Part shown: piece by piece, positions 7,877 through 15,632 of the stretch
How the letters are laid out: the number at the start of each line of letters is the position of its first letter
Numbering within the stretch: the first letter of the stretch is position 1
Assembly (NCBI GenBank): GCA_934552825.1
Contig: CAKTEQ010000003.1
Location: 248,001-312,000 of the forward strand
Reading direction: 5' to 3'
Length of the DNA: 64,000 bases
DNA from: an uncultured Oscillospiraceae bacterium
Lineage (GTDB): Bacteria > Bacillota > Clostridia > Oscillospirales > Oscillospiraceae
Notes under the pieces: model-generated
Told to the model about the DNA's origin: nothing
The model's database searches: none
The model's input: the letters and a program-made list of their open reading frames with translations, nothing else
Translations under genes and position numbers: made by a program

Positions 7877-9973
7877 TTATTTAACACCGAAGAGAAGATC
7901 ACTGTAAGTGGGGAAGGGCCAATACTTCTCCGCTGTCAGTGTCTCCGCCTCGTCGCATACGACTCTCAGTTCGGCCATCTTCTGAAGAATGACATCCCTG
8001 ATAGTATTAGCGGACTCGGTGACATCTGTAATGGATTTGAGCTTTATAAGCTCTGTGTCCAGCGCTGCCGCTGCCGCGTCGATCTCATCGGCGAGGGTCG
8101 AGAGCTTTTCAACAACGCCTGTCTCATACTTGCAGGCGATACCGGGCACAGCCGCCTTCTTCGCGGCGAGAGTGTCCGCCAGCTCCTTGCTGTAAGCCAC
8201 GACGGCGGGGAGGATCTCCTTGCGCGCCATATCGACCATTGTCTGAGCCTCGATGTCCACTGCCTTGCAGTAGTTATCCATCGTTATCTCGTAGCGGGAC
8301 TCCAGCTCAGCCTTTGTGAAGATCTTGTGGGATGTGAGCATATCCACGTTCTTCTTAGCCAGCAGAGTGGGTACGGCGTCAGGCGTGGTGCGCAGATTGA
8401 GCAGTCCGCGCTTCTCTGTGGCTTCCTTGATCCACGCGTCATCATAGCCGTTGCCGTTGAAGATGATGCGCTTGTGATCCTTGATGGTCTTCTTTATCAT
8501 GTCATGGAGAGCGGTTTCGAAGTTGTCAGCCTTCTCCAGTCTGTCGGCATAGATTTTAAGGGATTCAGCTACGGCCGCGTTGAGCATGATGTTTGCGCAG
8601 GCGATGCTGTTGGAAGAGCCCAGCATACGGAATTCGAACTTGTTGCCGGTGAAGGCAAAGGGGGAGGTACGGTTGCGGTCGGTGGTGTCCCGGGTGAACC
8701 TGGGGAGAACGTGAACGCCGAGCTTCATGACCGTTTTCTCAGCGGCGCTGTAAGGTGTGTCATTTTCAATGGCGTCCAGAACTGCCGTAAGTTCGTCACC
8801 GAGGAAGATGGAGACGACTGCGGGAGGCGCTTCATTTGCGCCCAGTCTGTGGTCGTTGCCAGCCGTCGCAACGGACAGGCGCAGCAGATCCTGATAATCA
8901 TCAACAGCCTTGATGACAGCGCAGAGGAAAAGGAGGAACTGAGCGTTTTCATAAGGTGTCTCGCCGGGTGTCAGCAGGTTTACGCCGGTGTCTGTTGCCA
9001 TGGACCAGTTGTTGTGCTTGCCGCTGCCATTGACGCCGGCGAAGGGCTTTTCATGGAGCAGGCACACAAGACCGTGGCGCAGGGCCACCTTCTGCATGAT
9101 CTCCATTGTGAGCTGATTGTGGTCTGTGGCGATATTCGTTGTGGAATAGATGGGAGCCAGCTCGTGCTGCGCGGGGGCGACCTCGTTATGCTCCGTCTTT
9201 GCCAGAATACCCAGCTTCCACAGTTCCTCGTTAAGGTCAGCCATATACTCGGCTACCTTGGGCTTGATAACGCCGAAATAGTGGTCGTCAAGCTCCTGGC
9301 CTTTGGGTGGCTTTGCGCCGAAGAGGGTGCGGCCTGTGAAGCGCAGATCCTTGCGCTTTTCATACATCTCGCGGTCAACGAGGAAGTACTCCTGCTCCGG
9401 ACCGACACTCGTGCGCACGCACTTCACGTCCGTGTTGCCGAAGAGCCTCAGAATACGCAGAGCCTGTTTGTTCAGCGCCTGCATGGAGCGCAGCAGAGGC
9501 GTTTTCTTGTCCAGTGCCTCGCCGCCGTAGGAACAGAAGGCTGTGGGGATGCACAGTGTCTTCTCCTTGATGAAGGCGTAAGAGGTGGGGTCCCAGGCGG
9601 TATAGCCTCTCGCCTCAAAGGTTGCGCGCAGGCCGCCGGAGGGGAAGGAAGAGGCATCGGGCTCGCCCTTGATAAGCTCCTTGCCGGAGAACTCCATGAT
9701 GACGCCGCCGTCAGGAGCGGGTGTGATGAAGCTGTCGTGCTTCTCGGCGGTCACGCCGGTGAGAGGCTGGAACCAATGGGTGAAATGCGTCGCGCCGTGG
9801 GCGACTGCCCAGTCTTTCATGGCGGCGGCTACTGCGTTGGCGACGTCCGTATCAAGGCTTGTGCCTTCATCGATGGTCTTCTTCAGAGAATTGTAGACAT
9901 CGGCGGAGAGAGTTGCCTTCATCACTCTGTCGTCAAATACAAGGCTTCCAAAATACTCGGGTACTGTCTTCAT
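7877..9973 (-). CDS. glnN: Type III glutamine synthetase (GSIII)
   Basis: GSIII makes glutamine from glutamate, ammonium and ATP and forms double-ring dodecamers; it is typical of Bacteroides, cyanobacteria and gut Clostridia. The 698-residue length matches the family. Seen are the GSIII-type EKPFAGVNGSGKHNNWSM (about 335), LGANEAPPAVVSIFLGD (about 385), TGNKFEFRMLGSS (about 440) and the long helical C-terminal extension. The ATG at 9973 has GGAGTG upstream; the ORF extension to 10039 runs into the attenuator hairpin and is rejected. First gene of the minus-strand nitrogen operon. Confidence 0.95.
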   Translation of the reverse strand: MKTVPEYFGSLVFDDRVMKATLSADVYNSLKKTIDEGTSLDTDVANAVAAAMKDWAVAHGATHFTHWFQPLTGVTAEKHDSFITPAPDGGVIMEFSGKELIKGEPDASSFPSGGLRATFEARGYTAWDPTSYAFIKEKTLCIPTAFCSYGGEALDKKTPLLRSMQALNKQALRILRLFGNTDVKCVRTSVGPEQEYFLVDREMYEKRKDLRFTGRTLFGAKPPKGQELDDHYFGVIKPKVAEYMADLNEELWKLGILAKTEHNEVAPAQHELAPIYSTTNIATDHNQLTMEIMQKVALRHGLVCLLHEKPFAGVNGSGKHNNWSMATDTGVNLLTPGETPYENAQFLLFLCAVIKAVDDYQDLLRLSVATAGNDHRLGANEAPPAVVSIFLGDELTAVLDAIENDTPYSAAEKTVMKLGVHVLPRFTRDTTDRNRTSPFAFTGNKFEFRMLGSSNSIACANIMLNAAVAESLKIYADRLEKADNFETALHDMIKKTIKDHKRIIFNGNGYDDAWIKEATEKRGLLNLRTTPDAVPTLLAKKNVDMLTSHKIFTKAELESRYEITMDNYCKAVDIEAQTMVDMARKEILPAVVAYSKELADTLAAKKAAVPGIACKYETGVVEKLSTLADEIDAAAAALDTELIKLKSITDVTESANTIRDVILQKMAELRVVCDEAETLTAEKYWPFPTYSDLLFGVK

Positions 9974-9998
9974 TTTTCCAACACTCCTTTTCCAAATG

Positions 9999-10051
9999 AA
10001 AAACGGGGCAATGGGTCCTGAATAGATCAGAGACGCCATTGCCCCGTTTTT
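9999..10051 (-). terminator. Attenuator terminator in the GSIII leader
   Basis: A perfect 16-base-pair stem (9999-10014 with 10036-10051) runs from AAAAACGGGGCAATGG to its complement and ends in a T run on the minus strand, 26 bases before the GSIII start codon and downstream of its promoter. It can therefore stop transcription before glnN unless an antiterminator intervenes. Its 5' arm and loop contain GGCAATGGCGTCTC, a near copy of the sequence that starts the upstream hairpin. Confidence 0.85.
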
Positions 10052-10061
10052 ATGTTTCTGT

Positions 10062-10108
10062 AAAAATCAAAAGACGCCGAAGAGACCATATCTCTGAGAC
10101 GCCTTTGC
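10062..10108 (-). promoter_or_regulatory. First leader hairpin of the GSIII transcript
   Basis: On the minus strand AAAGGCGUC (10106-10098) pairs with GGCGUCUUU (10078-10070) with two G-U pairs. Inside is a second stem AGAGA/UCUCU (10095-10091 with 10085-10081) and a five-base loop. UUUUGAUUUUU follows, so this too resembles a terminator. It begins about 15 bases after the -10. The foot GCAAAGGCGU is shared with the divergent gltB leader. Confidence 0.7.
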
Positions 10109-10121
10109 CTTCATACGCGGT

Positions 10122-10149
10122 AGTATACTCGCTTCATAGGATTTGTCAA
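10122..10149 (-). promoter_or_regulatory. Promoter of the GSIII-amt-asnB operon
   Basis: TTGACA (10149-10144) and TATACT (10127-10122) on the minus strand, 16 bases apart, form a near-consensus sigma-A promoter. The intergenic stretch 9974-10322 holds this promoter, its two-hairpin leader, and the divergent promoter with its own leader. Confidence 0.8.
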
Positions 10150-10197
10150 GAGTTTTTTTTGAAAAATTTTTCAGCTGTATGGCAGATTATTTCGGCA

Positions 10198-10226
10198 TTG
10201 ACAAGGTATTTCCTCTGTGCTATATT
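10198..10226 (+). promoter_or_regulatory. Promoter of the glutamate synthase superoperon
   Basis: TTGACA (10198-10203) and TATATT (10221-10226) are separated by 17 bases. It points away from the GSIII promoter. No other promoter of similar quality was noticed in the following 20 kb, so it probably drives much of the gltB-to-carB array. Confidence 0.82.
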
Positions 10227-10238
10227 CAGTTTTAATGA

Positions 10239-10300
10239 GCAAAGGCGTTCATTCATATCAGGGATCAGTCCCTCGTTTGAATGAACGCCTTTGATTTTCT
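10239..10300 (+). promoter_or_regulatory. Leader hairpin of the glutamate synthase transcript, possible attenuator
   Basis: A perfect 15-base-pair stem (AAAGGCGTTCATTCA, 10241-10255, with 10278-10292) encloses an inner stem AGGGA/TCCCT with a TCAG loop and is followed by TTTGATTTTCTT. It starts about eight bases after the expected transcription start. Position, foot sequence (ATGAGCAAAGGCGT) and tail (TTTGATTTT) match the first hairpin of the divergent GSIII leader, which implies a shared regulator. Confidence 0.75.
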
Positions 10301-10322
10301 TGTTTGAGAAAGGACGAAGGCT

Positions 10323-11414
10323 ATGAAGATTGAAGGTCAGGTTCGCATACCATCCGGATGCGCGATATCCGCCGTTATTTCAAAGAGTGGGGGAAAAATG
10401 ACAGGGGAGGGCATAATCAAAAGCATGCTTCCCATGCACGATCGCTCGAATGGCCTGGGGGGCGGCTTCGCCGCCTACGGGATATATCCGGAGTATAAAG
10501 ATTTTTACGCTTTCCACATTTTCTATAACGACAACGACTCCCGCGTGGAGTGCGAGAGACTGCTGAAGGACCGCTTCGAGATAGTGAAGGCGGAGAACAT
10601 ACCCGTGAAGAAGATCCCGGAAATAACAGACGTCCCTCTCATCTGGCGGTATTTTGTGGCGCCGCTGGCGTCTATACTCTCCCGGCTCCAGCTGGATGAA
10701 AAGGAGTATGTGGCGCGCACGGTGATGGATATAAACGCCCGTCTGGATGGGGCGTATGTGTTCTCCAGCGGCAAGAATATGGGAGTATTCAAGGCGGTCG
10801 GTTTTCCGGAAGATGTGGGCAGGTTTTACCGCCTGGACGAGTACGAGGGCTATTCCTGGACCGCCCACGGAAGATACCCCACGAACACGCCCGGCTGGTG
10901 GGGCGGCGCGCACCCCTTCGCTCTGCTGGATTACTCCATCGTTCATAACGGGGAGATATCCTCCTATGATGCGAACAGGCGCTTTATCGAGATGTTCGGG
11001 TATAAATGCACACTTCAGACGGACACGGAGGTCATAACCTATATCGCGGATTACCTTCTCCGCCGTCAGGGCCTGACCCTGGAGGAGACGGCGAGCGTCG
11101 TGGCGGCGCCCTTCTGGAGCACCATAAGGAAGAAAGCGCCGGAAAAAGCAGAGGAGCTGGCATATCTGCGCAAGATGTATTCAAGTCTGCTCATAACGGG
11201 CCCGTTTTCCATAATACTTGGCTTCGATGGGGGGCTTATGGCGCTTAACGACAGGCTCAAGCTCCGTTCGATGGTAGTGTCCGAGAACGAGGATAAAGTG
11301 TTTATCGCCAGCGAGGAGGCGGCTATCAGAGTCATGGAGCCGGACGCCGAAAATGTTTATGCCCCGATGGGCGGCGAGCCGGTCATTGTACGAGTGAAGG
11401 AAGGTGCGTATTGA
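10323..11414 (+). CDS. Glutamate synthase glutaminase domain protein (split GOGAT subunit 1)
   Basis: This 363-residue class II glutamine amidotransferase is the stand-alone counterpart of the N-terminal domain of GltB, releasing ammonia from glutamine. The probable nucleophile is Cys13 in SGCAISAVISKSG, implying removal of a 12-residue propeptide as in GOGAT. SWTAHGRYPTNTPGWWGG, HNGEISSYDANRRF and QTDTEVITYI are typical class II landmarks. AAGGACGAAGG precedes the ATG. Its stop overlaps the start of the FMN/Fe-S subunit (TGATG), so the two are translationally coupled. Confidence 0.88.
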   Translation: MKIEGQVRIPSGCAISAVISKSGGKMTGEGIIKSMLPMHDRSNGLGGGFAAYGIYPEYKDFYAFHIFYNDNDSRVECERLLKDRFEIVKAENIPVKKIPEITDVPLIWRYFVAPLASILSRLQLDEKEYVARTVMDINARLDGAYVFSSGKNMGVFKAVGFPEDVGRFYRLDEYEGYSWTAHGRYPTNTPGWWGGAHPFALLDYSIVHNGEISSYDANRRFIEMFGYKCTLQTDTEVITYIADYLLRRQGLTLEETASVVAAPFWSTIRKKAPEKAEELAYLRKMYSSLLITGPFSIILGFDGGLMALNDRLKLRSMVVSENEDKVFIASEEAAIRVMEPDAENVYAPMGGEPVIVRVKEGAY

Positions 11415-12919
11415 TGAGCATTTCTTACATAACGCCAGAGTTCGAGGTGGAGCGGAATTACGCCCGGTGCACTTCCTGCCGGGTGTGCCAGCGGCAGTGC
11501 GCGAACGAGGTGCACTTCTGGGATGAAGAGGGGAAGATAATGCTGGCTGATGAAGCGAAGTGCGTGGACTGCCAGCGGTGCGTCTCCTTCTGTCCTGCAC
11601 ACGCGCTGAAAATAGTGAAAAACACCTGCTCGTTCCGGGAAAACGCAAACTGGCAGGCGGACACAATAAAGGAAATTTATAAGCAGGCGGAGAGCGGCGG
11701 TGTGCTGCTATCGTCCATGGGCAACCCAAAGCCTCTGCCGGTATACTGGGACAGGATACTTATAAACGCCTCCCAGGTGACGAATCCGTCAATAGACCCG
11801 CTCCGCGAGCCGATGGAGACGCGGGTGTTCCTGGGGAAAAAGCCGGACCATGTCACCAGAGATAAAGAGGGCAGACTCCTGCCGGTCCTGCCGCCCCAGC
11901 TTGAACTGAGCATGCCTGTTATGTTCTCCGCGATGAGCTATGGGTCCATAAGCTACAACGCCCATGAGAGCCTTGCCCGGGCGGCGGCAGAACTGGGAAT
12001 ATACTATAACACCGGTGAGGGCGGACTTCATGAGGACTTCTATTGCTACGGAGAAAACACGATAGTGCAGGTGGCATCCGGGCGCTTTGGAGTACACCGG
12101 GGATATCTGGATGCGGGAGCCGCCATCGAGATCAAAATGGGGCAGGGCGCAAAGCCGGGCATCGGCGGACATCTGCCAGGGACGAAAATTGTGGGCGACG
12201 TATCCCGGACGAGGATGATACCCGAGGGTAGCGACGCTATCTCCCCGGCGCCCCATCACGACATATACTCCATCGAGGACCTCCGCCAGCTCGTCTATTC
12301 ACTGAAGGAAGCGACGCAGTATAAAAAGCCTGTCATTGTCAAAGTGGCGGCGGTGCACAACATCGCGGCGATTGCCAGCGGCATCGCCCGCAGCGGCGCG
12401 GATATAATCGCCATTGACGGCTTCCGGGGCGGCACCGGCGCGGCGCCCACTCGCATAAGGGACAACGTGGGCATACCCATCGAGCTGGCCCTTGCGGCGG
12501 TGGACCAGCGCCTCCGTGACGAGGGAATACGCAACAGAGTGTCCCTGGTGATAGGCGGCAGTATCCGCTCGGCGGCGGATGTCGTAAAGGCTGTTGCTCT
12601 GGGGGCGGACGCCTGCTATATAGCAACGGCTGCGCTTCTTGCTATGGGCTGTCATCTGTGCCGCACCTGCCAGACGGGCAAGTGCAGCTGGGGCATCGCG
12701 ACTCAGCGTCCGGAACTCGTGAAAAGGCTTGACCCCAATATTGGCGCGCAGCGTCTTGTCAACCTGATGACCGCCTGGAAGCACGAGATAAAAGAACTCA
12801 TGGGCGGCATGGGCATCAACTCCATTGAGGCACTCAGGGGCAACAGACTGATGCTCCGTGGCGTCGGGCTGACGGAAAAGGAACTGGATATACTCGGCAT
12901 CTCCCACGCGGGAGAATAA
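11414..12919 (+). CDS. Glutamate synthase FMN/Fe-S domain protein (split GOGAT subunit 2)
   Basis: This 501-residue protein makes glutamate from 2-oxoglutarate and channelled ammonia. An N-terminal ferredoxin module has two cysteine clusters, CTSCRVCQRQC and CVDCQRCVSFC, for two [4Fe-4S]. The FMN barrel follows, with GEGGLHEDFY, KMGQGAKPGIGGHLPG, IDGFRGGTGAAPTRI and the cluster-binding CHLCRTCQTGKCSWGIATQ near residue 412. The fused ferredoxin suggests reductant comes from ferredoxin or an unlinked small subunit, since no gltD lies in the window. ATG 11414 is preferred to the TTG before it. Confidence 0.9.
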   Translation: MSISYITPEFEVERNYARCTSCRVCQRQCANEVHFWDEEGKIMLADEAKCVDCQRCVSFCPAHALKIVKNTCSFRENANWQADTIKEIYKQAESGGVLLSSMGNPKPLPVYWDRILINASQVTNPSIDPLREPMETRVFLGKKPDHVTRDKEGRLLPVLPPQLELSMPVMFSAMSYGSISYNAHESLARAAAELGIYYNTGEGGLHEDFYCYGENTIVQVASGRFGVHRGYLDAGAAIEIKMGQGAKPGIGGHLPGTKIVGDVSRTRMIPEGSDAISPAPHHDIYSIEDLRQLVYSLKEATQYKKPVIVKVAAVHNIAAIASGIARSGADIIAIDGFRGGTGAAPTRIRDNVGIPIELALAAVDQRLRDEGIRNRVSLVIGGSIRSAADVVKAVALGADACYIATAALLAMGCHLCRTCQTGKCSWGIATQRPELVKRLDPNIGAQRLVNLMTAWKHEIKELMGGMGINSIEALRGNRLMLRGVGLTEKELDILGISHAGE

Positions 12920-13041
12920 GGCGTACTCCACCGGGAAATGAGTTTGGGCAAAAGTAGGCCTTGAGGAGCCGAAAAAAACGTTCAGTTTGTTGGTTTTTGA
13001 GGCATAAGACCGTAGAAAAAAGCTTGGAGGCATGGTATAAT

Positions 13042-13764
13042 ATGACGTTCATAGATGCAAACGGACTGGACTTCGTCCAGTTGAATAACGCCATCAGGGA
13101 GAGCCGGGGGGACTGCACGCTGCTTAACTGTCTCGGCCAGCGCTTTATAGGCGCCGGAATGAGCGGCAGGAGTATCATTATAAAGGGCGTGCCGGGCAAC
13201 GCTCTAGGGGCGTATCTAAGCGGCGCTGAGATAGTTGTGGACGGCAACGTCCAGGACGCCGTGGGGGACACGATGGACTCCGGTACTATCGTGGTAGGCG
13301 GAAATATCGGAGACGCCGCGGGATATGCCATGCGCGGCGGCGAGATGTATATAAAGGGCAACGCGGGTTATCGCGCCGGCATACATATGAAGCAGTATAA
13401 GGACAAAAAGCCAGTCATCGTCATCGGCGGCCGGGCGGGCAGCTTTCTAGGAGAATACCAGGCGGGCGGGCTGATAATAGTCCTTGGACTGCACGATGAT
13501 GGAAAGCCCATCGTGGGCAATTTCCCCTGCACCGGTATGCACGGAGGAAAGATGCTCCTGCGGGGAGATACATCCGGGATAAGCTTTCCGAGGCAGACAA
13601 ACGTAAGGACGGCTGGAAAAGAGGACATGGAAGAGATACTTCCCTTCCTCGAAGAATACAGCAGGCGCTTCGGCGTGAGCATGAAGACGCTGCTTAAAGA
13701 GAGCTACACCGTGATAACTCCGGACAGCAAGAACCCATACAAGCAGATGTACGTTGGAAATTAG
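13042..13764 (+). CDS. Glutamate synthase GXGXG domain protein (split GOGAT subunit 3)
   Basis: The 240-residue protein is the separate equivalent of the C-terminal GltB alpha domain, a right-handed beta-helix made of G-rich repeats: GQRFIGAGMSGRSIIIKG, GDTMDSGTIVVGGNIGD, GYAMRGGEMYIKGNAGYR. It is structural and holds the other two GOGAT subunits. The ATG at 13042 is chosen because GGAGG lies at 13026-13030 and the family starts near here; an upstream TTG frame at 12961 gives a non-matching basic segment. The 122-base gap before it is the largest inside the superoperon; nothing is recognised in it. Confidence 0.88.
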   Translation: MTFIDANGLDFVQLNNAIRESRGDCTLLNCLGQRFIGAGMSGRSIIIKGVPGNALGAYLSGAEIVVDGNVQDAVGDTMDSGTIVVGGNIGDAAGYAMRGGEMYIKGNAGYRAGIHMKQYKDKKPVIVIGGRAGSFLGEYQAGGLIIVLGLHDDGKPIVGNFPCTGMHGGKMLLRGDTSGISFPRQTNVRTAGKEDMEEILPFLEEYSRRFGVSMKTLLKESYTVITPDSKNPYKQMYVGN

Positions 13765-13780
13765 AAAGGCGGAACGAGAT

Positions 13781-14986
13781 ATGAAGTATTCAATAGACGA
13801 AGTCAAACAATACGTCGCGGAAGAGGACGTAAAGTTTATTCGCATGGCGTTCTGCGATGTTTACGGCAGGCAGAAGAATATTTCAATAATGCCCCAGGAG
13901 CTGAACCGCGCCTTTGAGCAGGGGATAGCTATCGACGCTTCGGCGATAGCGGGCTTCGGCGGCGATGTGCACTCCGATCTTTTCCTCCATCCGGACCCGG
14001 CGACTATCACGGTTCTCCCATGGAGACCGGAGCACGGGCGTGTTGTGCGTATGTTCTGCGCCATTACATATCCAGACGGCCGCCCCTTTGAGGCGGACGG
14101 GAGAGAGCTTCTCCGGCAGGCTGTGAAAGACGCCGTGGAGCAGGGCTTGGAGTTCTTCTTCGGCTCGGAGATGGAGTTTTACCTCTTTAACCGGGACGGG
14201 GAGGGCAATCCCACGAAGATACCCTATGACAACGCCGGTTACATGGATATCGCCCCCGAGGACAAGGGTGAAAACGTGCGCCGGGAGATATGCCTGACGC
14301 TGGAGCAGATGGGCATACGGCCCGAGAGCTCCCACCATGAGGAGGGACCGGGACAGAACGAGATAGACTTCCGTTATTCTGACCCTGTGACGGCGGCTGA
14401 CAATGCCGTTACGTTCCGCTCGGTGGTCAACACCATAGCCGCGAGAAACGGCATATACGCGGACTTTTCTCCAAAGCCCCTGGCTGACCAGGCGGGCAAC
14501 GGAATGCACATAAATATTTCTGTGCGCGGCGCCGGGCAGGACGTTATGCCAGCCATGATAGCTGGGGTGCTCAGGCGCATAAGAGAGATGACGGTTTTTC
14601 TCAATACCTCTGAGGACTCGTACAGAAGGTTCGGCAGCGACAAAGCGCCCCTTTATGTGTCCTGGTCCGGAGAGAACCGCTCCCAGCTCATCCGCATACC
14701 GGCGGCGATGGGGGAGTACAGAAGGGCGGAACTGCGTTCTCCCGACCCGATGTGCAGCCCATATATCGCCTTTGCGCTGCTCATCAGAGCGGGGATGGAG
14801 GGAATAATGGATGAGCTCCGGCTTCCCGAAGCGGCTGACGTCAATCTTTACACAGCTCCAAAGGATAAATCCGCCGCTTTCGAAAAGCTCCCGGGGAGCC
14901 TTGAGGAAGCGGCGCGCCTGGCGAGGGAGAGCGAGTTCATCGCCCGCAGCCTGCCAAAGTGCATAATAAATAGCTACACGGAATAA
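13781..14986 (+). CDS. glnA: Glutamine synthetase, short type I-like
   Basis: At 401 residues this is shorter than the usual 440-470 of GSI but has both domains: a beta-grasp N-terminus (MKYSIDEVKQYVAEEDVKFIRMAFCD) and the catalytic barrel with GSEMEFYLF, EEGPGQNEIDFRY, NGMHINISV, NRSQLIRIP and ELRSPDPMCSPYIAFA. Metal-binding Glu residues sit in the first two catalytic motifs. With GSIII on the other strand, this region encodes two glutamine synthetases. It follows the GOGAT trio directly; AAAGGCGGAA is the ribosome site for the ATG at 13781. Confidence 0.92.
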   Translation: MKYSIDEVKQYVAEEDVKFIRMAFCDVYGRQKNISIMPQELNRAFEQGIAIDASAIAGFGGDVHSDLFLHPDPATITVLPWRPEHGRVVRMFCAITYPDGRPFEADGRELLRQAVKDAVEQGLEFFFGSEMEFYLFNRDGEGNPTKIPYDNAGYMDIAPEDKGENVRREICLTLEQMGIRPESSHHEEGPGQNEIDFRYSDPVTAADNAVTFRSVVNTIAARNGIYADFSPKPLADQAGNGMHINISVRGAGQDVMPAMIAGVLRRIREMTVFLNTSEDSYRRFGSDKAPLYVSWSGENRSQLIRIPAAMGEYRRAELRSPDPMCSPYIAFALLIRAGMEGIMDELRLPEAADVNLYTAPKDKSAAFEKLPGSLEEAARLARESEFIARSLPKCIINSYTE

Positions 14987-15031
14987 TCATGACCGCCCGG
15001 CGGATCAAATAAATGAGAAGGAGGGAGCCGA

Positions 15032-15616
15032 ATGACGTTGACAGAGCATCATTACAGCTTGCTTTTAGTGTCTTCGTCTGAAAAATTCAACCAGTCCCTC
15101 CTTGAGCTGCTCCCGGACAACCGCTATCAGCCGGTCGTCACGGCGCCTGATGTGAACACGGCACGACGCCGGATTTTGGAGAGCAGCTATGATCTCGTGC
15201 TGATAAACGCGCCCCTGCCTGACGATTTCGGTACGAGGTTCGCCCTTGATGTCTGCGAAAACAGCGGCACGGGGGTCCTGCTCATCGTGAAAGCGGAGCA
15301 CTTTACGGACGTTGACGCGAGAGTCTCGCCCTACGGTGTGCTGACCTTGTCAAAGCCGATGCCCGCAAGTGCAATTCGTCAGAGCCTTCAGCTCTTGTGC
15401 GGTACCCGCGAACGGCTGCGGCGCATGGAGCAGAAAACAGCCACCATTGAAGAGAAAATGGAGGAAATACGCCTTGTGAACCGGGCAAAATGGAAGCTCA
15501 TTGAACAGCTCAAGATGACGGAGCAGGACGCCCACCGATACATAGAGAAACAGGCGATGGACAGATGCGTCACGAGGCGGACTATTGCGGAAAACATACT
15601 GTCAACCTACAAATAA
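15032..15616 (+). CDS. ANTAR-domain response regulator, putative RNA-binding antiterminator
   Basis: Residues 1 to about 115 form a receiver-like domain (YSLLLVSSSEKFNQSLLELL, YDLVLINAPLPDDFG, GVLTLSKPMPASAI). A coiled helix follows and then an ANTAR module (WKLIEQLKMTEQDAHRYIEK, then AMDRCVTRRTIAENIL). ANTAR proteins such as NasR, AmiR and EutV bind leader RNA hairpins and prevent termination; several Clostridia use them for nitrogen genes. In the phosphoacceptor segment the usual Asp is Asn (LINAPLP), so control may not be by phosphorylation. It lies between glnA and pyrG and could act on the leaders at 10.0-10.3 kb. Target is inferred. Confidence 0.88.
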   Translation: MTLTEHHYSLLLVSSSEKFNQSLLELLPDNRYQPVVTAPDVNTARRRILESSYDLVLINAPLPDDFGTRFALDVCENSGTGVLLIVKAEHFTDVDARVSPYGVLTLSKPMPASAIRQSLQLLCGTRERLRRMEQKTATIEEKMEEIRLVNRAKWKLIEQLKMTEQDAHRYIEKQAMDRCVTRRTIAENILSTYK

Positions 15617-15632
15617 CGGAGGGATAAACACC

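Noticed and set aside
8327..10021. Plus-strand open frame of 564 codons opposite the GSIII gene
   Set aside because: Antisense of a clear GSIII gene and running through its attenuator; no start site or family match.
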